This document shows, one piece after another, positions 33,495 through 43,382 of a DNA stretch of 64,000 nt. A model generated the notes under the pieces. The model ran no database searches, was not told the origin of the DNA, and saw nothing but the letters and a program-made list of their open reading frames with translations. Each line of letters begins with the position of its first letter. The first letter of the stretch is position 1. This DNA comes from Singulisphaera acidiphila DSM 18658 (GTDB lineage Bacteria > Planctomycetota > Planctomycetia > Isosphaerales > Isosphaeraceae), in NCBI RefSeq assembly GCF_000242455.2, contig NC_019892.1, positions 2,170,001 through 2,234,000 on the forward strand, read 5' to 3'. Position numbers and translations under genes: made by a program.

Positions 33495-34166
33495 TCAGAC
33501 CCTCCCTTCGAGGCCATCGACCGTTCGCGGAGCACCCGCCCGCTGGAAGGCGAGGCTCATCTGTTTCAGTAAGGAGATCGACTTCCCCGCCGGCTCGACC
33601 ACAAGCAAGTTCAAGCCGAGCCAGCGAATGGCACGATCGACCGAGTCAACGTCGCCAGCCTGGGCCGCTCTCACGCCGGGCACTTGGCAGGCCAGCCAGA
33701 CCGCCACCGAAGCTTGATCCGTCAGAAGCACGAGGCCCCGACTGGGCGCTGCGTTGATCCACTGCGCGGCGGCTTCGGCCGCCCCTTCGACCTCGTGCCA
33801 GGGGCGAACGTCGTCGAGCAGCGACCGCCGAAAGGCCGAGATCAGGCCCGAGTCCGACTCGATCGCCAGCCCCCATTCTCCCGGGTCACGGACCCGTTCG
33901 ACCTCGGACCGCGAAACCACTTTGAGACTGATCCCTTGCCGCTTCAGGAAGTCGCGAGCCAGCGGCGTGACCACCGTCCCAGGCGCGATCCGCACCTCGT
34001 GTCGGTTCGCCGCAAATCCCTCCGCCTGGCGGAGCGAGAGCAACCGCTCGGCGAAGACGTCTTGTCGTGAACCCCCGACTTTCGGTCGTGACGTACGGCC
34101 CCGGTCGAGGTCTCGCAAGACCTCGCTGACCGCCGCCGCGACCTGTTCGACGCTTGCGATGCTCAT
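33495..34166 (-). CDS. BMC-operon protein of unknown function
   Basis: The 223-residue product starts MSIASVEQVAAAVSEVLRDL, a short amphipathic helix that resembles an encapsulation peptide, followed by a Gly/Ser/Arg linker. The next stretch (EVRIAPGTVVTPLARDFLKRQGI) resembles a 'T-P-x-A-x-D-x-L' phrase found in other BMC-associated enzymes. The C-terminal half (WGLAIESDSGLISAFRRS, GLVLLTDQASVAVWLA) looks like an alpha/beta domain. I start at the ATG at 34166, which overlaps the upstream shell-gene stop by 4 bases (ATGA). I cannot assign an enzyme activity. It could be a cargo or assembly factor. Confidence 0.7.
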   Translation of the reverse strand: MSIASVEQVAAAVSEVLRDLDRGRTSRPKVGGSRQDVFAERLLSLRQAEGFAANRHEVRIAPGTVVTPLARDFLKRQGISLKVVSRSEVERVRDPGEWGLAIESDSGLISAFRRSLLDDVRPWHEVEGAAEAAAQWINAAPSRGLVLLTDQASVAVWLACQVPGVRAAQAGDVDSVDRAIRWLGLNLLVVEPAGKSISLLKQMSLAFQRAGAPRTVDGLEGRV

Positions 34167-34417
34167 CGGTCGGGCAACCCCATGACGCTCCAACGCCCTG
34201 GGGTGTTCCGGCCGAGCTGCTCCTGCAAGGTCATTCCGTCGTTCGTGACTAATACGACATCCCCCCGAGCGGCTCCCATGCGATCGAATGCGAGGACCGG
34301 TTCGCCGTCAGGCTTCCCCTCAACTCCTTCGAGCTGGACGATCAGCAGCCGCTCCCCTTGAAAGGACGCATGCTTGATCGTCGAGGTTGCCGTTCCGACT
34401 ACACGCCCGAGTTGCAT
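34163..34417 (-). CDS. BMC-P pentameric shell protein (EutN/CcmL family)
   Basis: The 84-residue protein MQLGRVVGTATSTIKHASFQG is a canonical EutN/CcmL vertex protein. FDRMGAARGDVVLVTNDG is the conserved loop. It lies 19 bases after the aldehyde dehydrogenase stop and its own stop overlaps the start of the next gene. It is the most canonical of the three BMC-P proteins here. Confidence 0.92.
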   Translation of the reverse strand: MQLGRVVGTATSTIKHASFQGERLLIVQLEGVEGKPDGEPVLAFDRMGAARGDVVLVTNDGMTLQEQLGRNTPGRWSVMGLPDR

Positions 34418-34436
34418 CGATCGCTCCTCACATTGA

Positions 34437-35864
34437 TTAGACGAACCGCATGCTTCCGATCACCGCCGTGCGCCGCTGCCGGCAGAAGGTCAGGGGAGTG
34501 GTCAGCCCTTCCCCCGTCGGCCCCGCGATCGAGAACGACAAGGTCCCTTCGCCGCCCAGGCCGAGTCCGGCGGGGCTCGGGCCGTTGATGACGAACACGG
34601 TGCAGTCCATCAGTTTGCCCATCTTCGACATCACCGAGGTGTCCCGCGAGTGGAGCACGGCGGTGTGGCCGTAACCGTGTTCGCTCTGCTTGGCCATGGC
34701 GATGGCCCGGTCGACGTTGGAGACCCGGACGAACGGGATGAACGGCATCATCTGCTCGTGCTCGACGAACGGATGGTCGGCGCCGGTCTCGCCGAACACG
34801 ATTTGCGTCCCCTGGGGAACCTCGACTCCGGCATAGCGTGCCAGGACGGCGGCGTCCTGGCCGACCAGATCCTTGTTGACGTGCAAGGCGTTATCGTCGC
34901 CCAGCTTGAAGGCCGCTTTCGTCAACGTATCGATCTGTGAAGAGTTGAGGCGATGACCACCGTTCCGGGAAACGGTATCGAGCAGCTTGTCGAAGATGTC
35001 GGCGACCGCGAACACTTGCTTCTCACCGATGCAGAGCAGGTTGTTGTCGAAGGCCGCGCCGGCGACGATCGAGCGGGCGGCGTTGTCGAGGCAGGCCGTC
35101 GAGTCGACGACCACCGGCGGATTGCCCGGCCCCGCCACGACCGCGCGCCGCTTGCTCGCCAAGGCGGCGCGTGCGACAGCAGGGCCGCCGGTCACCACCA
35201 AGAGGCGGACGCCACGGTGGTCGAACAGGGCTGAGGCCGATTCCAAGGTCGGCGGATCGATGATCGTGAGCAGGTCGTCGAGGCCGATCGCCTGCTGGAT
35301 CGCCTTGTTGAATCGGCGGACGCCCTCAGCGGCGATCTTCGCCCCTGACGGGTGAGCGTTGAAGACGACGGTGTTGCCGGAAGCGAGCATGTTGATCGCG
35401 TTACCGGCCAACGTCGGCAGGCTGTGGGTGACCGGCGTGATCGCCCCGATGACACCGAATGGAGCGTAATCGGTGAGCGTGAGCCCGTTGTCCCCCGACG
35501 CGTTGTCGGTCCGGAGGTACTCGACCCCCGGCACTTGCGGGATCGCGTCGCGAAGCTTGGCGATCTTGTGGTCGAGCCGGCCGATCTTCGTCTCTTCGAG
35601 TTCGGCCCGGCCGAGTTCCTCAGCCTGCTCGACGCAGATCCGCTTGATGCACTCGACGGCCTTTTTGCGGTCGTCGTACGGGCGGGTCCGGTATTCCTGG
35701 AAGGCCGCTTCGGCGGCGGTCACGGCGGCGTCGGCGGTGGGATAGATCCCCCACTGGCCCGTCGGCTTGGCCGTGGCCTTCCCGTTGGTGGCCGGGCTCG
35801 CGCCTCCCATCTGCGACAACACTTGCTGAACGACGTTCCGGATCAGGTCTTCAGTCATTTGCAT
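34437..35864 (-). CDS. CoA-acylating aldehyde dehydrogenase (PduP/EutE-like), BMC cargo
   Basis: The product oxidises lactaldehyde (or a similar aldehyde) to acyl-CoA with NAD+. N-terminal residues MTEDLIRNVVQQVLSQMGG form an amphipathic encapsulation peptide, followed by an Ala/Thr/Lys linker. The ALDH domain shows APFGVIGAITPVTH, VVAGPGNPPVVVD, the catalytic Cys in NNLLCIGEK and C-terminal FVINGPSPAGLGLGG. The open frame begins at a GTG (35873). I use the ATG at 35864, with another ATG 6 bases on. No clear Shine-Dalgarno is visible. The length of about 475 residues fits PduP-like enzymes. Confidence 0.92.
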   Translation of the reverse strand: MQMTEDLIRNVVQQVLSQMGGASPATNGKATAKPTGQWGIYPTADAAVTAAEAAFQEYRTRPYDDRKKAVECIKRICVEQAEELGRAELEETKIGRLDHKIAKLRDAIPQVPGVEYLRTDNASGDNGLTLTDYAPFGVIGAITPVTHSLPTLAGNAINMLASGNTVVFNAHPSGAKIAAEGVRRFNKAIQQAIGLDDLLTIIDPPTLESASALFDHRGVRLLVVTGGPAVARAALASKRRAVVAGPGNPPVVVDSTACLDNAARSIVAGAAFDNNLLCIGEKQVFAVADIFDKLLDTVSRNGGHRLNSSQIDTLTKAAFKLGDDNALHVNKDLVGQDAAVLARYAGVEVPQGTQIVFGETGADHPFVEHEQMMPFIPFVRVSNVDRAIAMAKQSEHGYGHTAVLHSRDTSVMSKMGKLMDCTVFVINGPSPAGLGLGGEGTLSFSIAGPTGEGLTTPLTFCRQRRTAVIGSMRFV

Positions 35865-35936
35865 GGTTGGCACTCATGTAGGAGGTGAACGGACTACCAA
35901 CCCAAGAAAGGGGGGAGCCGATTCACAACCGACGCC

Positions 35937-36254
35937 TCAAGAGAGTTCCCGGCTCGAGAAGATCTCCCGGCCGCCGATATCCACCGTATTGATCAGGCCG
36001 ATGACCACCGCATCGATCGGCAGCTTCTCCGTCTCGGGGGTGAGCCGGGCGCTCGACCCCTGGCACACCAGGACCATCTCGTCGAGCCCCGCGCCCAGCG
36101 TGTCAACCACCACGAAGGTGCGGCCCGTCGGCACCAGGCGGTCGCGGTTTTTCTCGTCCACCCGATAAGGTTCGACGATCAAGAGCTTGTGACCGGTCAT
36201 CGACGCCACCTTCTGGGTGGCCACCACACTTCCGGTCACTCGTGCGACGAACAT
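35937..36254 (-). CDS. BMC-P pentameric shell protein (EutN/CcmL family)
   Basis: The 105-residue protein starts MFVARVTGSVVATQKVASMTGHK, with VVDTLGAGLDEMVLVCQGSSAR as the core loop and a C-terminal VIGLINTVDIGGREIFSS. It lies 25 bases after the acetate kinase stop. The open frame upstream of 36254 is a shadow of the kinase gene and is not part of this protein. Confidence 0.9.
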   Translation of the reverse strand: MFVARVTGSVVATQKVASMTGHKLLIVEPYRVDEKNRDRLVPTGRTFVVVDTLGAGLDEMVLVCQGSSARLTPETEKLPIDAVVIGLINTVDIGGREIFSSRELS

Positions 36255-36279
36255 GGACGGCTCCGGAACGGCTTGGAAT

Positions 36280-37472
<1,193 letters not shown>

Positions 37473-37476
<4 letters not shown>

Positions 37477-37760
37477 CGACTGGACCCTCCAATGAAGGTC
37501 GCGACGATCGTGTCGCTGGGGCGGGGGATCACGTGCGCCGCCTTGAGCTCGCCGATCCGAGAGGCGGCTTCGGCCCCTGCTTCGACCGCGGCGCGGACGC
37601 TGCTGACGTCGCCCCGGACCACCACGCTTACGACGCCGCCGTCGAGCTTGATGATCGAGCTGGCCAGCTCGACGCTCGCCGCCTTGAGCATCGCGTCGAT
37701 CGCGTTGATCAGGCCGACCAATCCCTGGGTCTCGATCAGGCCAATTGCATTGCCGTTCAT
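37473..37760 (-). CDS. BMC-H hexameric shell protein
   Basis: The 95-residue protein MNGNAIGLIETQGLVGLINAI... is a standard Pfam00936 shell tile. The expected pore-loop position is KLDGG instead of the more usual KIGSG/GIGAA of its two siblings, so its pore chemistry may differ. I start at the ATG at 37760. The frame extends to 37850 without BMC similarity. Its stop is used for coupling to the acetate kinase start. Confidence 0.92.
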
Positions 37761-37846
37761 GACGTTTCCAAACCTCGGGTAGGGCGTGTGCAACACATGG
37801 GGAGCCGTCTTTTGGATTGGCGTGTGGCCCACGCCCTCACTGGGGA

Positions 37847-38167
37847 TCAACCGATGAAGGTGCGCACGACCGCTTCGTCGGGTCGGGGAATCACGTGGGC
37901 GCTGACGAGCTCGCCCACCCGGCTGGCCGCCTCGGCCCCTGCTTCGACGGCCGCGCGAACGCTGCCGACGTCGCCCCGAACCAGGGTCGTGATGAACGCC
38001 GCGCCGATGCCGACGCGCCCGACCAGGGTTACGTTGGCCGCCTTGAGCATGGCGTCGGTCGCCTCGATGACGCCGACCAGCCCCTTGGTCTCGATCAGGC
38101 CCAACGCATCACCATTGAAGCCCGTGCTGCCGTTGCTCCGCGGGCTGCTTTTTTGAACCGTCGCCAT
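37847..38167 (-). CDS. BMC-H hexameric shell protein
   Basis: The 106-residue protein has a polar N-terminal extension of about 17 residues ([17 protein letters not shown]) before the shell domain [18 protein letters not shown]. The pore loop is GIGAA. I start at the ATG at 38167, preceded by a GGAG motif. An ATG at 38185 would overlap the upstream gene. It is one of three BMC-H genes in tandem. Confidence 0.9.
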   Translation of the reverse strand: MATVQKSSPRSNGSTGFNGDALGLIETKGLVGVIEATDAMLKAANVTLVGRVGIGAAFITTLVRGDVGSVRAAVEAGAEAASRVGELVSAHVIPRPDEAVVRTFIG

Positions 38168-38171
38168 GGGA

Positions 38172-38501
38172 TTAGGCTCCGTCATTTTTGGACTTGGCGG
38201 GCGCCTGGGCCGCGGCCTTGGTGAAGGTCAAGATGCCGCTCAGGTCTTCGTGGGGGCGGGGGATCACCTGCACGCTGACCACTTCGCCAATCCGGCTGGC
38301 GGCGGCGGCCCCGGCATCGACGGCGGCTTTCACGGCGGCGACGTCACCCGCCACGAAGGCGGTGACCAGGCCGCTGCCGATCTTGTCCCAGCCCACCAAC
38401 TCCACGTTGGCCGCCTTCAACATCGCGTCGCAGGCTTCCACCAGGGCGACGAACCCTTTGCATTCAATCATGCCTAGCGCTTCAAGCGTCGCAACGGCCA
38501 T
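38172..38501 (-). CDS. BMC-H hexameric shell protein
   Basis: The 109-residue protein [23 protein letters not shown] carries the canonical shell domain with pore loop KIGSG and a C-terminal tail ([16 protein letters not shown]) rich in Ala/Lys. It is the first of the three hexamer genes and lies 53 bases after the PduL gene. It probably forms the main facets of the shell. Confidence 0.92.
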   Translation of the reverse strand: MAVATLEALGMIECKGFVALVEACDAMLKAANVELVGWDKIGSGLVTAFVAGDVAAVKAAVDAGAAAASRIGEVVSVQVIPRPHEDLSGILTFTKAAAQAPAKSKNDGA

Positions 38502-38554
38502 TTCGGCCCTCCTTCAGTCGGGACAAATGGGGCAAATTTCGGTCGAATCGGCGA

Positions 38555-39238
38555 TCAAGGACGGAATAAGGTGACGTTGGTCGCGTGCACCAGGTCGCAG
38601 CAGTTGGCCTCGTCGGTGTCGATATGCACCTCGAGCTTCCAGTCGGGATTGACCCGCACGAGCAGGCCCTCAAGCGTGGTGGGGCAGGGGCTGTCCACCC
38701 GCATGTTCAAACGGTCGAGATGCTTGACACCGTAATATGCGGCATCGTTGGTTCCCATGTGAACGTGGCGTTCCGCCCGGATCACCCCCTTGGGCATCAC
38801 CAGGCTCCCCTTGGGGCCGACCAGGAGGCAGCCGGGGGTCCCTTCGACGTCCCCCGAGAGTCGGACCGGGATGTCGATGCCCAGGCTGATCGAGTCGGTG
38901 AACGAGAGCTCGACCTGGCTGAACTGCCGGCAAGGGCCGAGGATCCGCACGCCCGGAATCATCCGCTGGCGGGGGCCGACGACCGCGACCGTCTCGTTGG
39001 CGGCGAAGTCGGTCGCCTGGTAGAGCCGTTTCATCTCCGTGAGCTGATACCCGTCCCCGAACAGGACGTTCACGTCCTCCTGGGTGAGGTGACAGTGTCG
39101 CGCGGAGATATTCGCAACGACGTTCGGCTTGGCGAGCCCAGCCTGCCCATTGCCGGCGGTCCCGTTGCCGAGTTGCTGCGTCAGGATCGACCGGACGAGC
39201 TGCTCGACCAGATCTCTCGAGGCCTCGAGGCTACTCAT
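38555..39238 (-). CDS. pduL: PduL-type phosphate acyltransferase
   Basis: The 227-residue zinc-dependent phosphotransacylase exchanges the CoA of an acyl-CoA for phosphate and so recycles CoA inside the compartment. The N-terminal helix RDLVEQLVRSILTQQLG is an encapsulation peptide, followed by a Gly/Ala/Asn linker. Two zinc/His motifs mark the twin PduL barrels, NISARHCHLTQEDV and IRAERHVHMGTNDA. The C-terminal EVHIDTDEANCCDLVHA is the usual end. Its start overlaps the DeoR stop by 4 bases (39235-39238), so the regulator and pathway genes are translationally coupled. Confidence 0.93.
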   Translation of the reverse strand: MSSLEASRDLVEQLVRSILTQQLGNGTAGNGQAGLAKPNVVANISARHCHLTQEDVNVLFGDGYQLTEMKRLYQATDFAANETVAVVGPRQRMIPGVRILGPCRQFSQVELSFTDSISLGIDIPVRLSGDVEGTPGCLLVGPKGSLVMPKGVIRAERHVHMGTNDAAYYGVKHLDRLNMRVDSPCPTTLEGLLVRVNPDWKLEVHIDTDEANCCDLVHATNVTLFRP

Positions 39239-40068
39239 GCGTCCTTCCTCAGTCCGTCCGAGCGGAGAGTGCCATTGGCATTGGCACGCCCCTCCGCGTT
39301 CTCTGCCGCCAAAGACGCGAGGTGAATCGTCACCCCCGCCCGCTCCATCATCGCGCGGTCCTCAGCTCCCAGGCCGGAGTCGACGACCAGGTGCTGGACC
39401 TCTTCCAATCCGCAAAGCCTCGCCAGCGCCAGCCTGCCGAACTTGGTGTGGTCGGCGACGATGATCACTTCCTGTCCGCAACTCATCATCTGTCGCTCGG
39501 TCTCGACCAGCAGCAGGTTTGAGTTGTAGATCCCTTCGGCCACGATTCCGCCGGCGCCCAGCACCGCCTTGCGGACCCTGATCCCCTGCATCGTGGCGAT
39601 CGCCAGCGGCCCGAGCGCGACGCCCGTCCGGGGATACACGTAGCCGCCGATCAAGATCAGGTCGATGGACGGGCAGGAGGCCACGAGCTGCGCGATCGGC
39701 AGGCTATTGGTCACGATCTGAAGCGACCGGCCCAGCAAGGAGCGAGCCACCTCCAAGGTCGTGGTGCCTCCGTCGAGCAGTACCGTATCCCCCTCCTCGA
39801 CGAGCGCGGCGGTCGCTCGGCCAATCACCTGCTTCTCGAGCGCGGCGGTCGTCACCCGGTCCTCGAGCGCGGGCAAGGCACGCAGCTCTCCCTGAAATAC
39901 CGCACCCCCGTGAGTCCGCTTGATCGCCCCCGTCAGATCGAGGGTCTCCAAGTCACGGCGGACCGTGCTCTCCGACACCCCCAACGACTTGACCAGCTCG
40001 TCCAGGGTGGCAAACCCCTGGCGAGCGATTAGATCCAGTAAGTGGCGGCGGCGTGTTTCGGCGAGCAT
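39235..40068 (-). CDS. DeoR-family transcriptional regulator of the BMC operon
   Basis: The 277-residue regulator has an N-terminal DeoR winged helix-turn-helix (MLAETRRRHLLDLIARQGF, LDELVKSLGVSESTVRRDLE) and a C-terminal sugar-phosphate-isomerase-like sensor domain with VLLDGGTTTLEVARSL, VTNSLPIAQL and DHTKFGRLALA, the effector-binding phrases. It is the first gene of the 14-gene minus-strand operon and probably represses it until a fucose/rhamnose-derived phosphate binds. Its likely operator is the inverted-repeat region just upstream at 40120-40173. Confidence 0.93.
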   Translation of the reverse strand: MLAETRRRHLLDLIARQGFATLDELVKSLGVSESTVRRDLETLDLTGAIKRTHGGAVFQGELRALPALEDRVTTAALEKQVIGRATAALVEEGDTVLLDGGTTTLEVARSLLGRSLQIVTNSLPIAQLVASCPSIDLILIGGYVYPRTGVALGPLAIATMQGIRVRKAVLGAGGIVAEGIYNSNLLLVETERQMMSCGQEVIIVADHTKFGRLALARLCGLEEVQHLVVDSGLGAEDRAMMERAGVTIHLASLAAENAEGRANANGTLRSDGLRKDA

Positions 40069-40119
40069 CAGGCCTCAGGCGATCGGCTTTGTTCACAAGC
40101 TTACAAGAGAGTTTCCGGC

Positions 40120-40173
40120 CTCTTTCATAACTTGTCAAGAACCTTCAAAGAGTTCTGACGGAATTTGAAAGAG
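40120..40173. promoter_or_regulatory. Inverted-repeat operator candidate for the DeoR regulator
   Basis: The DeoR gene and divergent mutM start 191 bases apart. Within that gap, CTCTTTCA (40120-40127) is complementary to TGAAAGAG (40166-40173), and an inner pair TTCAAA (40144-40149) / TTTGAA (40164-40169) lies between. DeoR-type proteins commonly bind such TTTGAA/TTCAAA-like repeats near their own promoter. This site may control both directions. Confidence 0.5.
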
Positions 40174-40259
40174 CTTGAGGGGTTCGGGCCATGGTGATGA
40201 TTGTAAGCTCGCTTCGCGGTAAACTTCTGCTTGGTGATTTCTCTGAGGGGACAAGCCAT

Positions 40260-41120
40260 ATGCCTGAGTTACCCGAAGTGGAAACGATGGTGCGGGGCCT
40301 ACGGCCAGCGCTCGGGGGGATGACCCTGCGCGAGGTGGAAGTCCTCGACGAGTTCTTGCTCGTCGGCCATACGGCCCGCGAGTTCGAGCGATTGAGCCAA
40401 GGGGCGAAAGTCGACCGCGTCGATCGTCGCGGCAAGTGGGTCGTCATCGCGCTGGGTGACCGCCGTGGATTGATCGTCATCCAACCCCGGATGACTGGAG
40501 GCTTTTGGTTGGTTCCTCCCGACCGCCCGGAACACATCCGCCTGATACTCCGGACGGATGGACCACGGGAGAGCATCTGGTTCTGCGACAACCGCCGCCT
40601 GGGCAAGATCGCCTGGTATCCCAGCCCCGAGGAGGCCGAGGAGGCGTTCGCGCGATCGCACGGCCCCGACGCGCTCGAAATCAGCCGGCAAGAGCTGAGT
40701 GCGCGGCTCGAACGGACGTCGCGGGGGATCAAGCCGACGCTCATGGACCAGAAGGTGCTCGCTGGGATCGGCAACATTTACGCCGACGAGATCCTTTTCC
40801 GGTCGCGGATTCACCCTTCGCGTCCCGCCTCGAAGTTATCGAATGCGGAGATCGACCGACTGCACGCCGCGATCCCGGCCGTCCTGGCCGAGGCGATTGC
40901 GGCGGAGGGGTCGAGCTTCGACGCGGGGTATCGCACTGTGCTCGGTCTCGAGGGGGGCTTTTTGGCCGGCAACGCGATGTACGGCCGAGGGGGACAACCT
41001 TGCCCGAATTGTGGCGACCCGATCGAAAAGACGAAGATCGCGGGATTGAGCGGGCGGCCGACGCACTTTTGCGCCCGCTGCCAGCCCCTCAATCCACCTC
41101 GTCGTACCAACAAACGTTGA
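40260..41120 (+). CDS. mutM: Formamidopyrimidine-DNA glycosylase (Fpg/MutM)
   Basis: The 286-residue base-excision repair enzyme removes oxidised purines such as 8-oxoG and nicks the site. The N terminus PELPEVETMVRGLRP supplies the catalytic Pro and Glu. LVDQKVLAGIGNIYADEILF-like text (here MDQKVLAGIGNIYADEILF) is the helix-two-turn-helix. A C-terminal zinc finger has two CxxC pairs (CPNCGDPI, CARC). I start at the ATG at 40260 so that Pro is residue 2, as catalysis requires. The frame opens at 40191. It is divergent from the BMC operon and functionally unrelated to it. Confidence 0.95.
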   Translation: MPELPEVETMVRGLRPALGGMTLREVEVLDEFLLVGHTAREFERLSQGAKVDRVDRRGKWVVIALGDRRGLIVIQPRMTGGFWLVPPDRPEHIRLILRTDGPRESIWFCDNRRLGKIAWYPSPEEAEEAFARSHGPDALEISRQELSARLERTSRGIKPTLMDQKVLAGIGNIYADEILFRSRIHPSRPASKLSNAEIDRLHAAIPAVLAEAIAAEGSSFDAGYRTVLGLEGGFLAGNAMYGRGGQPCPNCGDPIEKTKIAGLSGRPTHFCARCQPLNPPRRTNKR

Positions 41121-41359
41121 GTCGTGGGGGTATCGCCGCGATCCGACCGGTTTCTCGACGCCACAAATCCGTCGAGAAGTCGGCCCTAACCACGGTAACC
41201 TGTTGGGTTCAAAGCACCTCCGTCCTTGGATCTCGCTCTATTCGTCGTCGTCGATTTGCGGTATTCTGAGGCACCACCTTCAGGCTTCATTGACGGTGTC
41301 GACTTGGCAAGGAAGCCAGTTCACGCCCGGGCGGCGTCCCAAGGGGGGGAGACAACCCC

Positions 41360-43240
41360 GTGTCCTATCGCAGCTTTAAACATTTGCTGGGCGAGACGAG
41401 CCTGGAGCGGAAATGCCGCTTCATCTTCGGTGGCGGCATCCTCGTCCTCGTGACGGTGAGCTTCTACTCGTACGGCCAGAAGACCGAGAGCCTGGTCGTT
41501 AACCAGACGACGAATACTGCGCGAATGCTGGTCAAGCCGACCCTCATGAACCTTCACTACAAGGCGACGGGGAACTCGGAATTTGCCCAGGTGATCAACA
41601 TGCTCTGGGATGACCTGTCGCCGCTCGACGACTTGCCCAAGTATGAGTCGAAGATCTATAAGCCGTTCACGACGGACAAGAAAGATATTCCGGAGAGCGA
41701 ATTCGCACAGAATGCGCTGACGCTCTTCAAGCGTGCTTCGTCCTCGGAGGAGGCGTTCCGCAAGGCCGGCAACCCGCGAAAGCCTTATACCTTCGGCGAC
41801 GGCTCGCCCATGTCCTACTGGCGGATCGCGCCTGGCAAGAAGATCTACGAGTACAATCAGGCGGTCTTGTACACGCCCGGCTGTCTCATCGGCTGCCATG
41901 GAAGCCGGGAGAACGCCGTCGACAATGATCATATGTGGCGAGAGGGTTTTGACGGAAAGCTCGTCCCTCGCAAGGCGGGTGAGCTGGCGGGGATGGTCTC
42001 GATCCAGCTCAGGATGGAACCCACCAACAGGGCGATCCATAACAATCGTGCCATTCTGATTACGGCCGCACTCGTGACGGCGATCCTGGCGATGGTGGCC
42101 TCCTACGTCATCGTGCGCTACGTGATCGTCAAGCCGGTCAAGCACCTGCGCGACGTCTCCGACGCGATCGCGGCAGGGAAGCTCAATATTCGTAGCCAGA
42201 TTCAGACGGGTGATGAGTTCGAAGAACTCTCGCATGCGTTCAACCGCATGCTTCACAACCTCGTTTCGATGCAACAGGAGCTGCGTGACGTCAACGGCGA
42301 CCTCGACCGCAAAGTGGACGAGCTGGCGCAGGCTAACATGGCCCTCTTCGAGATGAACCGGCTCAAGAGCGACTTCCTGGCGACGATGAGCCACGAGCTT
42401 CGCACTCCGTTGAACTCGATCATCGGGTTTTCCGAAGTCCTCGCCGGGAGCGAGCAGATCAATGAGCGACAGCGACGCTACGCCTCGAACATCCAGTCGT
42501 CGGGCAAGATGCTTCTCGGGATGATCAACGACATTCTCGACCTGGCCAAGATCGAGAGCGGCAAGATGGAGGTCCGGACCGAGGACTTCTCGATCCGTGA
42601 CGTCTGCGAGGCCTTGACCAGCCTGGCCCGTCCGATCGCCGAGCGGAAGAACATCGACCTTGAGTGCCGGCTCGACGAGGCGATCCCGCTGCTCCGGCAG
42701 GACTCGGGCAAGCTTCGGCAGATTCTCTACAACCTGCTCTCCAACGCGATCAAGTTCACGCCCGAGGGGGGCCGGGTCTCGTTGCGGGCGCGGACTGAGG
42801 GGCGGCACGTCGTCATCGACGTGGCCGACACGGGGATCGGGATTGCCGAGGAAGATCGCGAACGGATCTTCGAGAAGTTCCGCCAGGCGGGAGGGCCGGG
42901 GCAGGAGGACAGTGTCCTAACGCGCGAGCACCAGGGAACGGGGCTCGGACTTTCGATCGTGCGCGAGTTGACCAAGCTGCTCGGAGGGGACATTTTCCTC
43001 GAGAGCCGGCCAGGGCAGGGGAGCACGTTCACGGTTCGGCTTCCGATGCAGTTGCCGGGCAATCGCAAGTTCGAGGTCAATCTCAGCGACGAGCGGATCG
43101 ACCTCTCCAAGGCTCGACGCGTCGAAGCGCGGCCCCAGCTTCCGCATGGCCCCGCGTCCTCCTCTGACGCGGGTCTGCCGCACGGCAGTCCGCACGTCCC
43201 GTTCGGCGAAACGATTCGCGGGTCGGGAAGAAATTATTGA
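41360..43240 (+). CDS. Membrane sensor histidine kinase with DUF3365-type heme-like sensor domain
   Basis: The 626-residue kinase starts at a GTG preceded by a purine-rich site (GGGGGGGAG). Order: TM1 (about 26-40), periplasmic DUF3365/Tll0287-like domain (about 45-220), TM2 (about 231-255), HAMP (about 255-305), coiled coil, HisKA with phospho-His in SHELRTPLNS (about 344), and HATPase_c with NAIKFTPEGG, DTGIGI and GTGLGLSIV. The sensor domain holds C175-x3-C179-H180 (PGCLIGCHG), a CX3CH variant of the usual CxxCH heme c motif. No response regulator gene adjoins it. It probably senses redox state or a small gas. Confidence 0.9.
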   Translation: MSYRSFKHLLGETSLERKCRFIFGGGILVLVTVSFYSYGQKTESLVVNQTTNTARMLVKPTLMNLHYKATGNSEFAQVINMLWDDLSPLDDLPKYESKIYKPFTTDKKDIPESEFAQNALTLFKRASSSEEAFRKAGNPRKPYTFGDGSPMSYWRIAPGKKIYEYNQAVLYTPGCLIGCHGSRENAVDNDHMWREGFDGKLVPRKAGELAGMVSIQLRMEPTNRAIHNNRAILITAALVTAILAMVASYVIVRYVIVKPVKHLRDVSDAIAAGKLNIRSQIQTGDEFEELSHAFNRMLHNLVSMQQELRDVNGDLDRKVDELAQANMALFEMNRLKSDFLATMSHELRTPLNSIIGFSEVLAGSEQINERQRRYASNIQSSGKMLLGMINDILDLAKIESGKMEVRTEDFSIRDVCEALTSLARPIAERKNIDLECRLDEAIPLLRQDSGKLRQILYNLLSNAIKFTPEGGRVSLRARTEGRHVVIDVADTGIGIAEEDRERIFEKFRQAGGPGQEDSVLTREHQGTGLGLSIVRELTKLLGGDIFLESRPGQGSTFTVRLPMQLPGNRKFEVNLSDERIDLSKARRVEARPQLPHGPASSSDAGLPHGSPHVPFGETIRGSGRNY

Positions 43241-43382
43241 CGAGGCAAGGGCAGAATCCTAAACTTTGAAGACCCGCCTGTTGACCGTCTCGGTTGTATC
43301 GATCCGAGGGACTCTGCTTGTCCCTCGACTCCCTTTTTTTTTGAACTTACACCCTGTCTGACACCACACGGATGATCCCGGC

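Noticed and set aside
32209-33717. A 502-codon plus-strand frame opposite the aldolase and shell genes
   Set aside because: Antisense to well-supported genes with encapsulation peptide and EutN motifs.
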